DNA of 6,320 nucleotides. It comes from VGKP01 sp964578345. Lineage in GTDB: Archaea; Nanobdellota; Nanobdellia; Pacearchaeales; GW2011-AR1. The DNA is taken from contig CAZOCP010000032.1 in the NCBI GenBank assembly GCA_964578345.1, positions 1 to 6,320 on the forward strand. Reading direction: 5' to 3'. Below are positions 4,734 to 6,320 of this stretch, one piece after another. Under the pieces are notes generated by a model, which saw only the letters and a program-made list of their open reading frames with translations, made no database searches and was not told the origin of the DNA. The position numbers and the translations under genes are program-made. Numbering within the stretch: position 1 is the first letter of the stretch; each line of letters starts with the position of its first letter.

Positions 4734-5551
4734 TATTGACCCTCCTTTACATTTGTTTGAGCTTTATTATAAATATTAAGAATTACTCTCTCTTCATTCT
4801 GCGCTTTAGCAAATAAGTACTTAATATTTTCTTTAGAGGCATACCCAATATAAACAGAAAATGATATAGATTTACTGATTGAAATTCTCAATTCATCAAC
4901 TGTCGCTTTTTTATCTATTTTTATCCCAAAATAAACTTTATCTTCATTAGAATCATATGCAGCAAGAGGTTCAAATCCTACTTTCATAGGCGTAATTCCA
5001 AGTTTTCCTAAAACACTTGCAACATTACTTTTAATAGTCTCTCCAGCATGTACTATAGTAGCGGGCAGTTTTATTGCAAGTTTTCCTCCTTCAACAGCTA
5101 CTTTCAGGCCAACTCCCGATAATTCAGAGATTGCAGGGCCCGGAACCAATGTAGTTGGTCCAGGTTCGATAGTTATGTCTTCTGGCGCAATATCTCCTGT
5201 CTTTGCCTTCATTGAGCTTCGGTTATCTGCCAATAACCCAGATAAAGAAAACGGATCTAAATCAGAGAAGAATAGCGCGATATCAGCATTAATTATCTTA
5301 GTAAGCTCTTTAATTTTTGTTTTATTGCTATTTTCAATTGCTCTTATCACAAGTGATCTTTTAGCAACAGAGATCTCCGCAGTGCCTCTCAAGTTTTTTT
5401 TAATTTCATGAAACTGCGAGCTGGGAAGGCTTTTTATCGATGCTACTAAAACCGTCTTGCTTTTCTTAATCTTATTGGCTAAATTTGAGACCATCTTTAT
5501 CTTATATTCAGGGATATCTTTCATCCTATTATCTTTTTTATTTTCAGTCAT
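4733..5551 (-). CDS. rpl10: Ribosomal protein L10 (archaeal P0-like), short form without the acidic tail
   Basis: Stalk base protein that binds 23S rRNA and carries L12/P1 dimers. The N-terminal rRNA-binding domain (about 1-110) shows the typical MVSNLANKIKKSKTVLVASI (20-39) and the strand/helix around SVAKRSLVIRAIE (61-73). The archaeal insertion domain II follows, with GDIAPEDITIEPGPTTLVPG (119-138) and the ISELSGVGLKVAVEGGKLAI region. The chain then returns to domain I (about 185-208). Only about 64 residues follow, including one recognisable stalk-helix repeat (IGYASKENIKYLFAKAQNEE, 235-254). Archaeal L10 proteins are usually about 300-340 aa and end in a charged stretch plus GLGALFG; this one is 272 aa and ends NVKEGQ. 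The stop overlaps the rpl12 ATG, leaving no room for a lost tail. GGAGAT precedes the start, and the rpl1 stop is 1 nt upstream. Confidence 0.96.
   Translation of the reverse strand: MTENKKDNRMKDIPEYKIKMVSNLANKIKKSKTVLVASIKSLPSSQFHEIKKNLRGTAEISVAKRSLVIRAIENSNKTKIKELTKIINADIALFFSDLDPFSLSGLLADNRSSMKAKTGDIAPEDITIEPGPTTLVPGPAISELSGVGLKVAVEGGKLAIKLPATIVHAGETIKSNVASVLGKLGITPMKVGFEPLAAYDSNEDKVYFGIKIDKKATVDELRISISKSISFSVYIGYASKENIKYLFAKAQNEERVILNIYNKAQTNVKEGQ
4741..4746 (-). promoter_or_regulatory. Shine-Dalgarno of rpl12
   Basis: AGGAGG on the minus strand, 7 nt before the ATG, lies inside the end of rpl10. It fixes the rpl12 start and indicates coupled translation. Confidence 0.85.
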
Positions 5552-5552
5552 T

Positions 5553-6167
5553 TTATATCTCCGCCCTAATAGGTTTGCTCATAGTTAGTTTCAGCATGAC
5601 AGACTTAACATTTTCTTTTTTATTTGGCAAAGCAGATACTAAAGAATTATAAATAGAATTTATGTTTTCTGCAATCTCTTCATCTTTCATATTTTCTTTG
5701 CCGACACTTACTTTAAAACTTGTTTCTTTTAATTTTATTCTAATTGTTGATTTTATCTTATCAAGAGCCTGCTTTATACTTTCCTCATCATCCTTTACAA
5801 TTATTCCTAATTGGGGAGTTGGCATTCTACCAGAAGGTCCAAGAACTTTCCCAAAATTAGTTGCAACCGCAGGCATTAATTGAGATACACCAATAAAGAA
5901 GTCATACTCTTTCACCATATTCTTAAGAATCTTTTTATCTTTATATTTAACAAAGTCAGGCTGAGTGATTGTCTTAATCAATTCGCTCCTTTTAGTCAGG
6001 AATCCGCAGACTTTCTTATCTTTAAAAGGATAAGGTATATTTGCAATAGTAGAAATGCCGTCTCGTCTTAGATCAATTCCTTTAAAATTGATTATTAAGT
6101 CAAAGCTTTGCTCAAAATTTCTTTTATCAGTTTTTCTTAGTTCTTTTAATGCGCTTTTCAGTTCCAT
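5553..6167 (-). CDS. rpl1: Ribosomal protein L1
   Basis: Binds 23S rRNA to form the mobile L1 stalk that helps eject deacylated tRNA; in several archaea and bacteria it also represses its own mRNA. The 204-aa protein carries the N-terminal RNA-binding strand RNFEQSFDLIINFKGIDL (16-33) with the conserved Phe (F18), and the family signature from IGVSQLMPAVATNFG (92-106) through KVLGPSGRMPTP (107-118). At the C-terminus, the near-invariant RNA-contact motif TMG is TMS (195-197) and the end reads KPIRAEI. The ATG is supported by AGGAGA at the right distance and by alignment with usual archaeal L1 starts. First of a tight rpl1-rpl10-rpl12 string (gaps of 1 nt, then a 1-nt overlap). Unlike the other transcript-initial genes here it has a Shine-Dalgarno. 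Confidence 0.97.
   Translation of the reverse strand: MELKSALKELRKTDKRNFEQSFDLIINFKGIDLRRDGISTIANIPYPFKDKKVCGFLTKRSELIKTITQPDFVKYKDKKILKNMVKEYDFFIGVSQLMPAVATNFGKVLGPSGRMPTPQLGIIVKDDEESIKQALDKIKSTIRIKLKETSFKVSVGKENMKDEEIAENINSIYNSLVSALPNKKENVKSVMLKLTMSKPIRAEI
5557..5562 (-). promoter_or_regulatory. Shine-Dalgarno of rpl10
   Basis: GGAGAT on the minus strand, within the last codons of rpl1, with 5 nt to the rpl10 ATG. The same GGAGAT core precedes rpl1. Confidence 0.8.
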
Positions 6168-6282
6168 ATATATCTCCTACAGCAGGATCGCTGCCAATAG
6201 AATACCATGGCAATGATATGTAGTAAACGATAATTCCCAAGACAAAAAACCATTTATAAACCTTCCGCATCTTTCTTTTCAT
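6127..6282 (-). CDS. Possible 51-aa single-pass membrane protein overlapping rpl1
   Basis: The open frame runs from ATG 6282 to TGA 6127, with an in-frame stop directly before the ATG. The product has a strongly basic N-terminus (MKRKMRKVYK), one hydrophobic segment of about 20 residues (WFFVLGIIVYYISLPWYSIG, 11-30), a Gly/Asp-rich stretch SDPAVGDIYG (31-40) and a basic tail (EKRIKRTKK). That is the layout of a small positive-inside membrane protein. It overlaps the first 41 nt of rpl1 in another frame, which is unusual. If real, it would be the first gene of the ribosomal operon and would explain why rpl1 uses a Shine-Dalgarno. A weak TATA-like TTAAATAA lies at 6301-6308. The alternative is that this stretch is only the rpl1 promoter and leader (see 6253-6260). 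No family recognised. Confidence 0.45.
   Translation of the reverse strand: MKRKMRKVYKWFFVLGIIVYYISLPWYSIGSDPAVGDIYGTEKRIKRTKKN
6173..6178 (-). promoter_or_regulatory. Shine-Dalgarno of rpl1, partly in a hairpin
   Basis: AGGAGA on the minus strand, 5 nt before the rpl1 ATG. Its AGGA (6175-6178) can pair with TCCT (6184-6187) across a 5-nt loop, which would hide the site. Confidence 0.7.
6253..6260 (-). promoter_or_regulatory. Candidate TATA-like box for an rpl1 leader transcript
   Basis: TTTATAAA on the minus strand, preceded by the purine-rich GCGGAAGG, a plausible BRE. It predicts a start near 6230 and a leader of about 60 nt before rpl1. It lies inside the possible 51-aa ORF, so the two interpretations compete. 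Confidence 0.4.
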
Positions 6283-6320
6283 AACCTACATTTCAATATC
6301 TTATTTAACTATTTATTATC

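Noticed and set aside
6158..6208. 16-codon upstream frame beginning ATG 6208 in the rpl1 leader
   Set aside because: It has no Shine-Dalgarno and lies in a different frame from the longer membrane-protein ORF; its sequence shows no sign of a real leader peptide.

Overview
The window reads as chromosomal DNA of an AT-rich archaeon. The evidence is archaeal-type ribosomal proteins L1, L10 (P0-like) and L12 (P1-like, with an ALFG tail), an archaeal single-TM SecE, an FKBP with an archaeal/SlyD-like layout, a tRNA-Ser with no encoded CCA, and TATA-like boxes at a near-constant distance upstream of start codons. Low G+C, compact spacing and shortened ribosomal proteins suggest a DPANN-type lineage (Woesearchaeota/Pacearchaeota-like). 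That placement is inference; no 16S gene is present.

Layout. 1-103: 3' end of an unidentified gene. 182-925: a probably exported 247-aa protein whose C-terminal half looks like beta-hairpins and ends in Phe. 969-1634: FKBP-type prolyl isomerase. 1642-2355 (minus): unidentified 237-aa protein with a possible N-terminal OB-like fold. 2508-3605: ftsZ. 3636-3833: secE. 3861-4133: small basic helical protein with a short amphipathic tail. 4204-4403 (minus): tRNA-Ser(UGA), followed by a GC-rich, hairpin-rich segment that ends in a second copy of the tRNA 3' end and then a T7 tract. 4452-6167 (minus): rpl1-rpl10-rpl12, tightly coupled, each with a clear Shine-Dalgarno. 6127-6282 (minus): a 51-aa possible membrane-protein ORF overlapping the start of rpl1.

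How the genes fit together. In many euryarchaea ftsZ, secE, spt5/nusG, rpl11, rpl1, rpl10 and rpl12 form one syntenic block. Here ftsZ-secE and rpl1-rpl10-rpl12 face each other on opposite strands, with a small gene and tRNA-Ser between them; spt5 and rpl11 are not in the window. This looks like an inversion or rearrangement of the old block.

Expression signals split into two classes. Genes that start a transcript have a TATA-like box about 22-29 nt before the ATG and no Shine-Dalgarno, which implies leaderless mRNAs. The three ribosomal-protein genes have Shine-Dalgarno sites.

Most worth a second look: the tRNA-Ser 3'-end duplication with its palindromic interior, the beta-barrel-like exported protein, the tail-less L10, the altered TMG motif of L1, and the overlapping small ORF/leader in front of rpl1.
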